A DNA stretch of 64,000 nucleotides from Candidatus Butyricimonas faecavium (GTDB lineage: Bacteria; Bacteroidota; Bacteroidia; Bacteroidales; Marinifilaceae): positions 62,001 through 126,000 of the forward strand of contig CALUKD010000002.1 in the NCBI GenBank assembly GCA_944321125.1, in the 5' to 3' direction. Below, piece by piece: positions 1 to 8,411 of the stretch (position 1 is the stretch's first letter; each line of letters begins with the position of its first letter). Both the position numbers and the translations under genes were made by a program. The notes below the pieces were generated by a model, which made no database searches, was not told the DNA's origin, and saw nothing but the letters and a program-made list of their open reading frames with translations.

Positions 1-1130
1 CGATCGAGTAATTGTTTTAAATAAGCTACTCTTTCCTTACGATCTGCATGAACTAATCCCTCTTTTGGTTTGTAGCCGAGGTGATCGTAGATATATTGTT
101 CGATTTCATTCAGGTTTTCGTCTGTAATACTGTTTTTCTTGCTCAAAGTTTTCATGTAATTGAAAATTTGGTTCTGTGTTTTCAATAAAACTCCAGCAAG
201 GATTTTCTTGAATTTTACCGTGTCGGCTTTACTACGATCAGGGGCCACGTTGTCAATATTCTTGATAAATATCAAGTCTTCTTTCAAGTCATTGAGGTTA
301 TGGATTAACGCACCATGACCACCGGGACGGAACACGATGTTGCCTTCGTTGTCTCTCACGAGATTGCCTTCCATGTCAAGACTCACGGTGTCAGTTGCAG
401 GTGATTGAACAGAATACGTGATGTCGTATTTCAAGTTGAATTCTTTCCGGTAATTTTTGAGAACAGATTTCATGAGGGCCTTGAATTTGCCGATATGTTC
501 TTCTGATACCGTGAAATGTATATGAGCTTCTTTACCATCATTGGCATAAAGTGCCGCCTCTACCAAGTGCTCTTCAACAGCGGTGCGGATGTGGTCCCTG
601 TAAATATGGAAATCAATTAATCCTTTGGGGGTGGCATTGTAATTGAGCCCTTTGGGGGTAAGAATATATTCTAGGATTTCTATGAACTGGTTTTTCCAGA
701 GTAATTTGTCTAAATCAAGGCGATCTTTGTAAAGAGCCTCTTTTAGGTGTGGATAGAATGGAAATTCCTTTAATTTCTCGAAGAACGAGAATATGCTTCC
801 AGGTTCTTTATCTTGCCTGAATTTTAAATAGTCTTCATCACTGCCGGTATACGTGTTGAAAAACGTGTTTAGTGTTTTGAACATACGTGAGGCGGAACCG
901 GAGGCTGGAACCATTTTCACGATTTTCAGCGAATTCATTCTTTCTTCGAAGATACGGATGAATTCATTGGCTTGTTCGTCACTCAAGCTATGGATTCCAT
1001 TGTTTATCGTTGCCGCATCTCGAATCTGTACAAAGTCAAACCCCTGCTTGAAGTTTTCAAGCTGGTTTTCAATTTGCTCGGGTTTTATTCCTCTGCGTTT
1101 AAATTGTTTGAGATCACTTTTCGTGTACAT
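1..1130 (-). CDS. DUF4301 family protein (C-terminus beyond window)
   Basis: The reverse strand is open from an ATG at 1130 through to the window edge, giving about 376 residues with no stop, so the 3' end is missing. I read MVPASGSASRMFK near residue 80 and FRPGGHGAL near residue 270. The first resembles the glycine-rich nucleotide-binding start of sugar nucleotidyltransferases and is typical of the Bacteroidota family DUF4301. No activity is established for the family, so the nucleotidyltransferase idea is inference. A good promoter lies just upstream (1163-1193). The gene is divergent from nothing nearby and is followed upstream by a small acidic protein gene on the same strand. Confidence 0.8.
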   Translation of the reverse strand, partial: MYTKSDLKQFKRRGIKPEQIENQLENFKQGFDFVQIRDAATINNGIHSLSDEQANEFIRIFEERMNSLKIVKMVPASGSASRMFKTLNTFFNTYTGSDEDYLKFRQDKEPGSIFSFFEKLKEFPFYPHLKEALYKDRLDLDKLLWKNQFIEILEYILTPKGLNYNATPKGLIDFHIYRDHIRTAVEEHLVEAALYANDGKEAHIHFTVSEEHIGKFKALMKSVLKNYRKEFNLKYDITYSVQSPATDTVSLDMEGNLVRDNEGNIVFRPGGHGALIHNLNDLKEDLIFIKNIDNVAPDRSKADTVKFKKILAGVLLKTQNQIFNYMKTLSKKNSITDENLNEIEQYIYDHLGYKPKEGLVHADRKERVAYLKQLLD

Positions 1131-1162
1131 AATTTCAGGTTTGTAAGTACGTAAATAATTGT

Positions 1163-1193
1163 GCAAGTTACGAATTATTGTGCAGAAAGCAAA
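1163..1193 (-). promoter_or_regulatory. Bacteroidota-type promoter of the DUF4301 gene
   Basis: Read on the reverse strand, TTTG (1193-1190) is followed after exactly 19 bases by TAACTTGC (1170-1163). This is one base off the -33/-7 form TTTG-N19-TAnnTTTG. It lies 33 bases before the ATG at 1130. Confidence 0.55.
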
Positions 1194-1287
1194 ATTTGTC
1201 TTTTGCGTTACAGATCGCCGGGAGATTCTCGGCTCCTGAAAGTTGTGGTGTTATCGTGAATTTGTAACTTGTTAGCCTGCGATTTAT

Positions 1288-1323
1288 ACGAAGAAGAAGA
1301 CAATTAATTGTCTTCTTCTTCGT
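1288..1323. repeat. Perfect 36-bp palindrome covering the end of a gene
   Basis: Bases 1288-1305 are the exact reverse complement of 1306-1323. The right half encodes the last acidic residues of the small protein on the reverse strand, and its stop codon (1304-1306) sits at the centre. In RNA it would fold into a hairpin of about 16 bp with an AATT loop. The sequence after it on the reverse strand is not a T run, so a classical terminator is uncertain; a 3'-end stabiliser is possible. Confidence 0.7.
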
Positions 1324-1558
1324 CATATAATTCTTCTTGATTCTCTAATTCGGCTTCGAAAAATTCTTCAGCTTCTTCCATGAGAGTTTCAATGTCGTCT
1401 GTGCAAAGAGGCTCTTCGTCAATCCAGTAAATTTTTTGGTTACTATAAAAGCCGTCCATGTCACATTGAATAATACATTGAGGCTTTTCCGTGTGCACAA
1501 CGTATACTAGATCTGGTGCTTCTTGGGAATTGTCTGCAATAAGAAATTTTGGTAACAT
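1304..1558 (-). CDS. Small acidic hypothetical protein
   Basis: This 84-residue protein starts MLPKFLIADNSQ, and its last third is almost all Glu/Asp. It resembles short conserved Bacteroidales proteins of unknown function; no catalytic motif is visible. A longer reading from a TTG at 1588 is unlikely, because that TTG lies inside a TATATTTG -7 element (1593-1586 on the reverse strand), so transcription should begin downstream of it. The ATG at 1558 is therefore preferred. The last codons form half of a perfect palindrome (1288-1323). Function unknown. Confidence 0.7.
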   Translation of the reverse strand: MLPKFLIADNSQEAPDLVYVVHTEKPQCIIQCDMDGFYSNQKIYWIDEEPLCTDDIETLMEEAEEFFEAELENQEELYDEEEDN

Positions 1559-1693
1559 GATGTTTACTGTTTTTAAATTACGTGGCAAATATAGAAATAA
1601 TTGAAAACGGAGATGTTGAAAATTGAAAATTATTTTAAGGGTGGAATTTACTGGGGAAAATAATGTATCTTTAGGGCGATAAATGAAATAGAT

Positions 1694-2359
1694 ATGATCG
1701 CATCAAGTTTACTGTCGAATGTTGTTCCAGTATTGAAAAAAGATGATACTTGTGCCCAAGCATTAGGGTGGATGGACTTATTTCGAGTGTCTCATCTGCC
1801 TGTATTGGACGGGGAAATGTATGTGGGGTTGTTGTCTGATGAAATCATGTACGCGCACGGGAGTATTCATGATCCGATCGGTAAATTGGATATACCTCGG
1901 GAAATGACTTTTGTTTATGAGGATGTGCATATGTATGATGTTATTGGGGTTGCTTCTTCTCGGCTTTTATCGGTGGTGCCGGTTTTGAACCGGAAAGAGG
2001 TATATCAAGGAGCTATTTTGTTAACAGATATCTTGCATAATATCGATAAACTTTTATGTATAGATGATCCTGGCGGGATTATCGTGTTGGAAGTGAATAA
2101 AATTGATTATTCTTTGGCAGAGGTTGCCCAGATCGTGGAATATAACGAGGCGAAAGTGTTGAGTTGTTATGTTACATGTATGCCGGATTCTAATAAAGTG
2201 GAGATTACTCTTAAAGTGAATACGGCCCGAATAGAGCCGATTCTGGATACTTTTATCCGTTATCGTTATGTGATCAAAAACACTTTTGTTTCCGGAGAAG
2301 ACATGAATGAAGAGTTGAGGGATCGTTACGGTCAGTTGTTGAAGTTTATGGAAATGTAG
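1694..2359 (+). CDS. CBS-domain protein
   Basis: The 221-residue protein carries a pair of CBS modules over roughly residues 1-120 (SHLPVLDGEMYVGLLSDE, then VVPVLNRKEVYQGAILLTD). An ACT-like segment follows from about residue 130. CBS pairs usually bind adenosyl ligands and regulate a partner. It is the first gene of a run with nadK, uppS and bamA, an arrangement seen in other Bacteroidales, so a link to nadK is plausible but unproven. A TATCTTTA -7-like element at 1666-1673 precedes the ATG without a clear -33 box. No catalytic domain is present. Confidence 0.85.
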   Translation: MIASSLLSNVVPVLKKDDTCAQALGWMDLFRVSHLPVLDGEMYVGLLSDEIMYAHGSIHDPIGKLDIPREMTFVYEDVHMYDVIGVASSRLLSVVPVLNRKEVYQGAILLTDILHNIDKLLCIDDPGGIIVLEVNKIDYSLAEVAQIVEYNEAKVLSCYVTCMPDSNKVEITLKVNTARIEPILDTFIRYRYVIKNTFVSGEDMNEELRDRYGQLLKFMEM

Positions 2360-2399
2360 TAGGTTGGGAATTTAAATTAATTGAATCTAAAATAAATAG

Positions 2400-3305
2400 A
2401 TGTGTTTAAAAATAAGTAAAGTTGCGATTTACGGACGGGTGATTCATGAAGAGTTTTATCCTTATTTCAAACAAATGTTACGTGATTTGAATGAACGAGG
2501 GGTTTGTTTGACTTGTTATAGACCTTTTTATGATTTTTTGAAGGAAAGATGTGACGTTTCTGAGGTTTTTCAGACCTTTTATGAGGAAGATGTTGATAAA
2601 GATGCGGATGTTTTGCTTAGTGTGGGTGGAGATGGGACATTTCTTGATTCAGCAATGCGTGTAAAGAATTATGGAGTCCCAGTGTTGGGTATCAATAGCG
2701 GACGGTTGGGTTTTTTGGCTAATATCGCTCAAGAGGAGATTCCACAGGCTATTCATTGGTTGTGTACCGGAAAGTTTGATGTGGAACAGCGTGCGCTGGT
2801 GAAATTCGAGATGAAAGATAATCCTTTTGCTAAGTTTAATTATGCATTGAATGAGATTAGTATATTGAAGACGGAGCGTTCTTCTTTGTTGAAGGTTCAT
2901 GCTTATATCGGGGGAGAATATCTCACAACATATTGGGCAGATGGCGTGATTGTGGCCACTCCTACTGGATCTACTGCCTATTCGTTAAGTTGCGGAGGAC
3001 CGATTATGGCTTTCGGTTGTGATAATTTGATCGTAACCCCTGTAAGCCCGCACAATTTGAATATGCGTCCGTTGATTTTGCCTGGTGACGTGAAAATCCG
3101 TCTAAAAGTGGAGAGCCGTTCAGGGGATTTTATGTTGAGTGCTGATTCTCGTATGCAAAGAATGCCGGATAATCACGAATTATTTATATCTTCGGGCGAT
3201 TTTAAAATGAATGTTGTGAAAATGCCCGATCATAGTTATTATGAAACGTTGCGTAATAAATTGAATTGGGGAGAAGATAAGAGGAACAAGAAAGATAAAA
3301 GTTAA
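2400..3305 (+). CDS. nadK: NAD kinase
   Basis: This cytosolic enzyme phosphorylates NAD to NADP. The diagnostic GGDGT is at residues 76-80, followed by the nucleotide-binding stretch ATPTGSTAYSLSCGGPI near residue 185 and LNMRPLILP near 218. Length (301 aa) fits the family. The gene begins 40 bases after the CBS gene and is likely co-transcribed with it. A 28-bp tandem heptamer tract (3366-3393) separates it from uppS. Confidence 0.95.
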   Translation: MCLKISKVAIYGRVIHEEFYPYFKQMLRDLNERGVCLTCYRPFYDFLKERCDVSEVFQTFYEEDVDKDADVLLSVGGDGTFLDSAMRVKNYGVPVLGINSGRLGFLANIAQEEIPQAIHWLCTGKFDVEQRALVKFEMKDNPFAKFNYALNEISILKTERSSLLKVHAYIGGEYLTTYWADGVIVATPTGSTAYSLSCGGPIMAFGCDNLIVTPVSPHNLNMRPLILPGDVKIRLKVESRSGDFMLSADSRMQRMPDNHELFISSGDFKMNVVKMPDHSYYETLRNKLNWGEDKRNKKDKS

Positions 3306-3365
3306 AAACTAAAAGTTGAAACGATTTTAAATAATAGGGTTAATTTTATTGGAGAATGAAAAGTA

Positions 3366-3393
3366 ATTTTCAATTTTCAATTTTCAATTTTCA
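3366..3393 (+). repeat. Tandem heptamer, four copies of ATTTTCA
   Basis: Four perfect copies of ATTTTCA lie directly before uppS. A nearly identical four-copy tract occurs at 20598-20625 before lptB, and two inverted copies occur at 1617-1630. On the reverse strand the unit is TGAAAAT, which gives a TGA in each of the three frames because 7 is not a multiple of 3. Confidence 0.8.
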
Positions 3394-3399
3394 ATAATT

Positions 3400-4128
3400 A
3401 TGGATAAAGAGAATATACCGGAACATGTGGCAATTATTATGGATGGAAACGGGAGGTGGGCTAAAAGTCACGGTTTGGAGAGATGGGAAGGTCATAAAAA
3501 AGGTGTAGATGCAGTAAGGACAGCACTAGAGGCTGCAGGGGAGATTGGGGTGAAGTATTTGACATTATACGCTTTTTCGATAGAGAATTGGAAACGTCCG
3601 AAAAAAGAGATTGACGTGTTGATGGGGTTGATGGTGGATGCCATTTTGGCTGAAACTGATAATTTGATGGAAAAACAAGTCCGGGTAAAGGCTATCGGGA
3701 ATTTGTCGGATTTACCGGAAGAGGTGTATAATAAGTTACAAGGATTAATAATGAAAACGGCATCTAATACCGGATTAACTCTTGTGTTAGCGTTAAGTTA
3801 CGGGGCAAGATGGGAAATTTTGACAGCAGTAAAGCGGATTGCTCAAGACGTGCGAGATGGTAAAGTTGAAGATATTGAGGTATTTACTGATGCGGATTTT
3901 TCCTCCTACCTGACAACATCGGGAATTCCTGATCCCGATTTATTGATTCGAACAAGTGGTGAATGTAGGCTTAGTAATTTCCTTTTATGGCAATTAGCAT
4001 ATACTGAACTATATTTTCTTGATAAATTTTGGCCTGATTTTGAAAAAGAAGACTTATATTTGGCCATTCGTAATTTTCAAAAAAGAGAAAGACGATTCGG
4101 GTTAACCGGAGAGCAACTAAAAAAGTGA
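3400..4128 (+). CDS. uppS: Isoprenyl transferase (undecaprenyl diphosphate synthase)
   Basis: It makes the C55 lipid carrier used for peptidoglycan and surface polysaccharides, adding isopentenyl units to farnesyl diphosphate at the membrane face. The signature HVAIIMDGNGRWAK is at residues 9-22, with the catalytic Asp15. The second conserved block (SGECRLSNFLLWQ...) is near residue 190. At 242 aa it is full length. Its stop overlaps a GTG in the next gene and lies 6 bases before the bamA ATG, so translation of the two is probably coupled. Confidence 0.95.
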   Translation: MDKENIPEHVAIIMDGNGRWAKSHGLERWEGHKKGVDAVRTALEAAGEIGVKYLTLYAFSIENWKRPKKEIDVLMGLMVDAILAETDNLMEKQVRVKAIGNLSDLPEEVYNKLQGLIMKTASNTGLTLVLALSYGARWEILTAVKRIAQDVRDGKVEDIEVFTDADFSSYLTTSGIPDPDLLIRTSGECRLSNFLLWQLAYTELYFLDKFWPDFEKEDLYLAIRNFQKRERRFGLTGEQLKK

Positions 4129-4133
4129 CTCAG

Positions 4134-6680
4134 ATGATAGGAAAAATAACGCTTTTATTAATCTTTATACTGTGTGTTTACGGGGCAAAGGCCCAAGTCG
4201 CAGATACGACACAACAATATGATATTTTTTATTCTTCACCTAAAACTTATGAACTAGCTGGAGTGCGGGCTGTTGGGGGAGGGGAGAATTATGACGAGGA
4301 TTATCTGGCACAGATGGCTGGATTGTCAATTGGGATGGCAGTGCAAATTCCCGGAGAAACAATCACCCGTGCAATCAAAAGATTGTATGGGCACGGAATT
4401 TTTTCGGATGTATCGATTGCCATAGATAAGATCGAAGGTGATAAAGTTTATTTGGCTTTATATATAAAGGAACGTCATAAACTTTCCAAGATTAATTACG
4501 TCGGCTTGAAAAAAGCAGAGGAGAATAAAATTAAGGAAAAGATGAATTTGTTGCCGGGTGCCCAGGTGACAGACTTGATGAAGTCGAATTTAAAGATGCA
4601 GATTGAAAAATATCTGAAAGAAAAAGGATATTATAATACGAATATTAGGATTATTCAACGTGATGATCCGGAACATAGTAATTTCGTGATTTTGGATGCT
4701 ATCGTGGAGAAACATAACAAGATCAAAATTGACGAGATTATTATCACTGGAAATAAGTTGATGAAAGATGGTCGTTTGAAAGGAGCAATGAAGAAAACGA
4801 AAGAGAAATCTTTTCGTAATTTCTTTAAGTCGGCTAATTATATAGAAAAGAATTATGATGAAGACAAATTCCTTCTTGTTGATAAGTATAACGAGAAAGG
4901 TTTTCGGGATGCTGTGATCCTTTCGGATAGCGTGGTGCAGATTTCACCTAAGCGAGTAAAAATTTATATTAATGTACAAGAAGGAAACAAATATTATTTC
5001 AATAATATTACATGGGTGGGGAATACCATTTACTCTTCAGATATTTTGAGTGATGTGTTGAATATCAAGAAAGGTGATGTTTATAATAGTAAATATCTTG
5101 AGGAACGAATGACATCTGATGACGATGCTGTTTCAAATCTATATCAGAATAATGGTTATTTGTTCTCTCGGTTGGTTCCGGTGGAAACTATATCTGGAGA
5201 AGACTCTATTAACTTGGAAGTTCGGGTGGTTGAAGGTCCCCAAGCGACGATTAATAAAGTAATCATTAAGGGAAACAACCGTACGCATGAGCATGTAATT
5301 CGTCGGGAACTGTATGTTTACCCAGGAGAGTTGTTTAGTCGAGAGGATATTATACGAAGTGCCAGAGAGTTGGCGAATATGGGACATTTTGATCCGGAGC
5401 AAATTCAGCCCGATTTGGCAAATGTGAATGCAGAAGCAGGAACGGCAGATGTCGTGTTTAGTTTAGTAGAAAAAGCGAATGATAAAATCGAGCTTTCCGG
5501 AGGATGGGGAGCTGGTATGATTATCGGTTCTGTGGGATTGACTTTCACGAATTTCTCTATTCGTAATATATTTAATTGGGATTCTTATCGTCCTTTGCCG
5601 CAGGGGGATGGTCAGACGTTTAGTTTGAAGGCTCAGACGAACGGTAAATACTATACTTCTTTTAGTTTGTCTTTCCGTGAACCTTGGTTAGGTGGAAGGA
5701 AGCCGAATTCATTGAGTGTATCATTGTATTTTTCTCGTCAAACGGGATATTCCAGTAGCTACCGGAATTCTTATTATATGAGTAATACGTCCCAGATGTA
5801 CGATTCTCGTCAGTTGATGTTGACTTATGGTCTTAGTGTAGGATTAGGACGTCGTATTAACTGGCCGGATAACTGGTTTACGATGTATAATGAGATTTCA
5901 TACCAACGTTATCAGTTGAAGAACTGGCCGTATTATATTTTTAGTGATGGTAATTCCAATAATTTGTCTATTGCTACTGTTATCAAGAGAAGTTCTATTG
6001 ACAATCCGCTGTTTACTAGAATGGGTAGTGAATTCACATTCTCTTTAACATTGACTCCGCCGTACTCCTTATTCTCGAATCGTCATTTTGAGGCAGAGAA
6101 AGATCAAGTGAAGTACAGATGGATTGAGTATCACAAATGGAAGTTTAGTGGAAAGATATTTATGCCGTTGACTCGTAGTGAAAAACGTCCATTGGTTTTA
6201 TATGCTTCGGCACAATACGGATACTTGGGTTACTATGATAAGGACAAAAAATCTCCGTTTGAAGGATTCGAAATGGGTGGTGACGGAATGTCTGGATATA
6301 GCTTGTATGGTAGAGAGTACGTGGGATTACGTGGTTATGAAAACGGATCATTGACTAATGCCGGTTCATCTTTTATTGCCCCGAAATCTTCGGATGCAAG
6401 TTTGTATTCCAAGTTCACGATGGAGTTGCGTTATCCGATTTCTTTGGCACAATCAGCAACGATTTATGCTTTAGGATTCTTGGAAGCAGGTAATTCTTGG
6501 TATGAGTTGAAAGATTTCGAACCGTTTAATTTATATCGTTCTGCCGGAGTTGGTTTGCGTGTTTTCCTGCCAATGTTTGGTTTGCTTGGAATCGACTGGG
6601 GGTATGGATTTGATGATGTGCCGGGGCGTAGTGGTGCTGGTGGTTCACAATTCCATTTTGTGCTAGGACAAGAATTTTAA
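4134..6680 (+). CDS. bamA: Outer-membrane protein assembly factor BamA
   Basis: This is the core of the machine that folds beta-barrels into the outer membrane. The N-terminus MIGKITLLLIFILCVYGAKA is a signal peptide cut before Gln21. Repeated POTRA-like domains fill roughly residues 50-450 (for example INKVIIKGNNRTHEHVIRRE), and a beta-barrel follows, with the conserved loop-6 motif as GLRGYENGS and a C-terminal Phe. I use the ATG at 4134; a GTG at 4125 overlapping the uppS stop would add only three residues. The downstream gene encodes the Skp chaperone, which feeds the same pathway. Confidence 0.95.
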   Translation: MIGKITLLLIFILCVYGAKAQVADTTQQYDIFYSSPKTYELAGVRAVGGGENYDEDYLAQMAGLSIGMAVQIPGETITRAIKRLYGHGIFSDVSIAIDKIEGDKVYLALYIKERHKLSKINYVGLKKAEENKIKEKMNLLPGAQVTDLMKSNLKMQIEKYLKEKGYYNTNIRIIQRDDPEHSNFVILDAIVEKHNKIKIDEIIITGNKLMKDGRLKGAMKKTKEKSFRNFFKSANYIEKNYDEDKFLLVDKYNEKGFRDAVILSDSVVQISPKRVKIYINVQEGNKYYFNNITWVGNTIYSSDILSDVLNIKKGDVYNSKYLEERMTSDDDAVSNLYQNNGYLFSRLVPVETISGEDSINLEVRVVEGPQATINKVIIKGNNRTHEHVIRRELYVYPGELFSREDIIRSARELANMGHFDPEQIQPDLANVNAEAGTADVVFSLVEKANDKIELSGGWGAGMIIGSVGLTFTNFSIRNIFNWDSYRPLPQGDGQTFSLKAQTNGKYYTSFSLSFREPWLGGRKPNSLSVSLYFSRQTGYSSSYRNSYYMSNTSQMYDSRQLMLTYGLSVGLGRRINWPDNWFTMYNEISYQRYQLKNWPYYIFSDGNSNNLSIATVIKRSSIDNPLFTRMGSEFTFSLTLTPPYSLFSNRHFEAEKDQVKYRWIEYHKWKFSGKIFMPLTRSEKRPLVLYASAQYGYLGYYDKDKKSPFEGFEMGGDGMSGYSLYGREYVGLRGYENGSLTNAGSSFIAPKSSDASLYSKFTMELRYPISLAQSATIYALGFLEAGNSWYELKDFEPFNLYRSAGVGLRVFLPMFGLLGIDWGYGFDDVPGRSGAGGSQFHFVLGQEF

Positions 6681-6804
6681 CCATTTTAGATTTTAAATTA
6701 ACTCTGAATTTTAATTTAAAATCTAAAATCATTAAATCATAAATTATTTTGAGCTTCTTTGCATACATTATGTATGTAGGCTAGGAAAAGGAATTTAATT
6801 TTAT

Positions 6805-6812
6805 TACTTTTG
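6805..6812 (+). promoter_or_regulatory. -7 element (TACTTTTG) before ompH
   Basis: TACTTTTG fits TAnnTTTG and ends 24 bases before the ompH ATG. No matching -33 TTTG lies at the right spacing, so this is a partial match. Confidence 0.45.
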
Positions 6813-6836
6813 TAGATCATTTTAAAGACAAACATT

Positions 6837-7373
6837 ATGAAGAATACATTGAAATTATTTGCTTTAGTAGCATTTATGTTTGCTGCTTTCGCTGCTTCTG
6901 CTCAAACTGCAAAACCAGTTAAATTAGGTCACCTCGATGTTCAAAAGGTGATGACGAGTATGCCGGAATTCAAGAAGGCTCAGGATGATTTAGCAGCTAA
7001 AGAGCAAGAGATTAGAAAAGAATTGACTGCAATGCATGAGAATTATCAAAAATTGATGCAAGAATATCAGGCTAATGCTAAAACATTAACAGAATTAAGC
7101 CGTACAGCGAAAGAACAAGAAATTCAAGGATTGGCGGAGAGAATTCAAAACTTTCAACAGTTAGCTCAAGAGCAAATGGCTAAAACTCAGGAAGATTTGT
7201 TAGCGCCGATTATTACTAAAATTCAAAATGCAGTTCAAACCGTAGGCAAAGAAGGTGGTTTCACTTATATTTTTGCAGCAACTCCTAATTTTGGTCAAGG
7301 TGCATTATTGTACATGGCTGATAACAGTGAGGATGTGTTACCGCTGGTAAAGAAAAAATTAGGTATTCAATAA
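6837..7373 (+). CDS. skp: OmpH/Skp family periplasmic chaperone
   Basis: This chaperone holds unfolded outer-membrane proteins in the periplasm on their way to BamA. A signal peptide ends at SASA|Q (residue 22). A long charged helical region, residues about 45-120 (KEQEIRKELTAMHENYQKL...), matches the tentacle-like coiled coil of Skp. Length 178 aa is normal. It follows bamA, as in most Bacteroidota, but only one ompH copy is present, where many Bacteroides have two in tandem. It has its own -7 element and a strong terminator after it. Confidence 0.92.
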   Translation: MKNTLKLFALVAFMFAAFAASAQTAKPVKLGHLDVQKVMTSMPEFKKAQDDLAAKEQEIRKELTAMHENYQKLMQEYQANAKTLTELSRTAKEQEIQGLAERIQNFQQLAQEQMAKTQEDLLAPIITKIQNAVQTVGKEGGFTYIFAATPNFGQGALLYMADNSEDVLPLVKKKLGIQ

Positions 7374-7395
7374 TTTATATATGTGATAAAATAAA

Positions 7396-7421
7396 GTCGC
7401 CCAAAGGGCGGCTTTTTTTTT
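7396..7421 (+). terminator. Intrinsic terminator after ompH
   Basis: GTCGCCC (7396-7402) pairs with GGGCGGC (7406-7412) across an AAA loop and is followed by nine T. It separates the bamA/ompH unit from murI. Confidence 0.9.
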
Positions 7422-7477
7422 GCATTCTTTGTGAATAAAGGGTATATTAGCAGCTATAAATTTAATATAATAGACAT

Positions 7478-8302
7478 ATGTCTTGTCCGATTGGGGTGTT
7501 TGATTCCGGATATGGGGGATTGACGATATTGAAAGATATTGTGAAAGAGATGCCTGAGTATGATTATATTTACTTGGGAGATAATGCTCGTACTCCTTAT
7601 GGAACTCGTTCCTTTGATGTTGTTTACAAGTACACGCGAGAGGCTGTTTTAAAGTTGTTCGGGATGGGGTGTAAGCTAGTTATTCTGGCATGTAACACGG
7701 CCTCGGCAAAAGCCCTACGGACTATCCAGCAAATCGATTTGCCACGGATAGATCCTCAACGGAGAGTGTTGGGAGTTATTCGTCCCAGCGTGGAGGCGGT
7801 GGCAGATTTTACCAAAAACGGCCATATTGGTATTTTGGCAACTTCGGGAACTGTGGCCTCGGAGTCATATTTATTGGAAATTGCTAAAATTCATTCGGAG
7901 AAAGGATTTTTAGTCTCGCAGCAAGCCTGTCCCATGTGGGTTCCGATCGTGGAGAATAACGAGATGAATTCTCCCGGGGCGTTTTTCTTTGTACAAAAGT
8001 ATATAGATATGATCCTGCAGGCTGATCCTCAGATTGACACTCTCGTGTTGGCTTGCACGCATTATCCGTTATTGAGAAATGTTATTGATCGTTTTATTCC
8101 GAAAGGGGTAACTGTCATTCAGCAGGGGGAAATTGTTGCACGAAGTTTGAGAGATTATTTGTGTCGGCATTCGGAGATGGAACGGGAGCTCTCCCGGAGA
8201 GGACAGATTGAATTCCTGACCACGGAGAAAGGTGGAATGTTTGATAAGATGGCAGCACTATTTATGCAGGCGGAAGTGACTTCCCGGCATGTAGAATTGT
8301 AA
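7478..8302 (+). CDS. murI: Glutamate racemase
   Basis: It converts L-glutamate to the D-glutamate needed for peptidoglycan stem peptides. The opening GVFDSGYGGLT and both catalytic cysteines are visible: ACNTASA (Cys72) and LACTHYPLL (Cys193). At 274 aa it is full length. It starts 56 bases after the ompH terminator, so it is probably transcribed separately, although the uppS-bamA-ompH-murI order is common in Bacteroidota. Confidence 0.95.
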   Translation: MSCPIGVFDSGYGGLTILKDIVKEMPEYDYIYLGDNARTPYGTRSFDVVYKYTREAVLKLFGMGCKLVILACNTASAKALRTIQQIDLPRIDPQRRVLGVIRPSVEAVADFTKNGHIGILATSGTVASESYLLEIAKIHSEKGFLVSQQACPMWVPIVENNEMNSPGAFFFVQKYIDMILQADPQIDTLVLACTHYPLLRNVIDRFIPKGVTVIQQGEIVARSLRDYLCRHSEMERELSRRGQIEFLTTEKGGMFDKMAALFMQAEVTSRHVEL

Positions 8303-8411
8303 AGTTTTGAGTTTCGATGATTTAGAATTTAAAGTTTAGAATTTAGAATGAAGAATCTCGGAATTTCTCGATCTAAAGTTTAAGATCTAAAATTTAAAAT
8401 TGTTTTGGGTT

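Noticed and set aside
853..1146. Forward open frame of 97 codons
   Set aside because: It lies antisense to the DUF4301 gene, whose reverse-strand frame carries clear conserved motifs.
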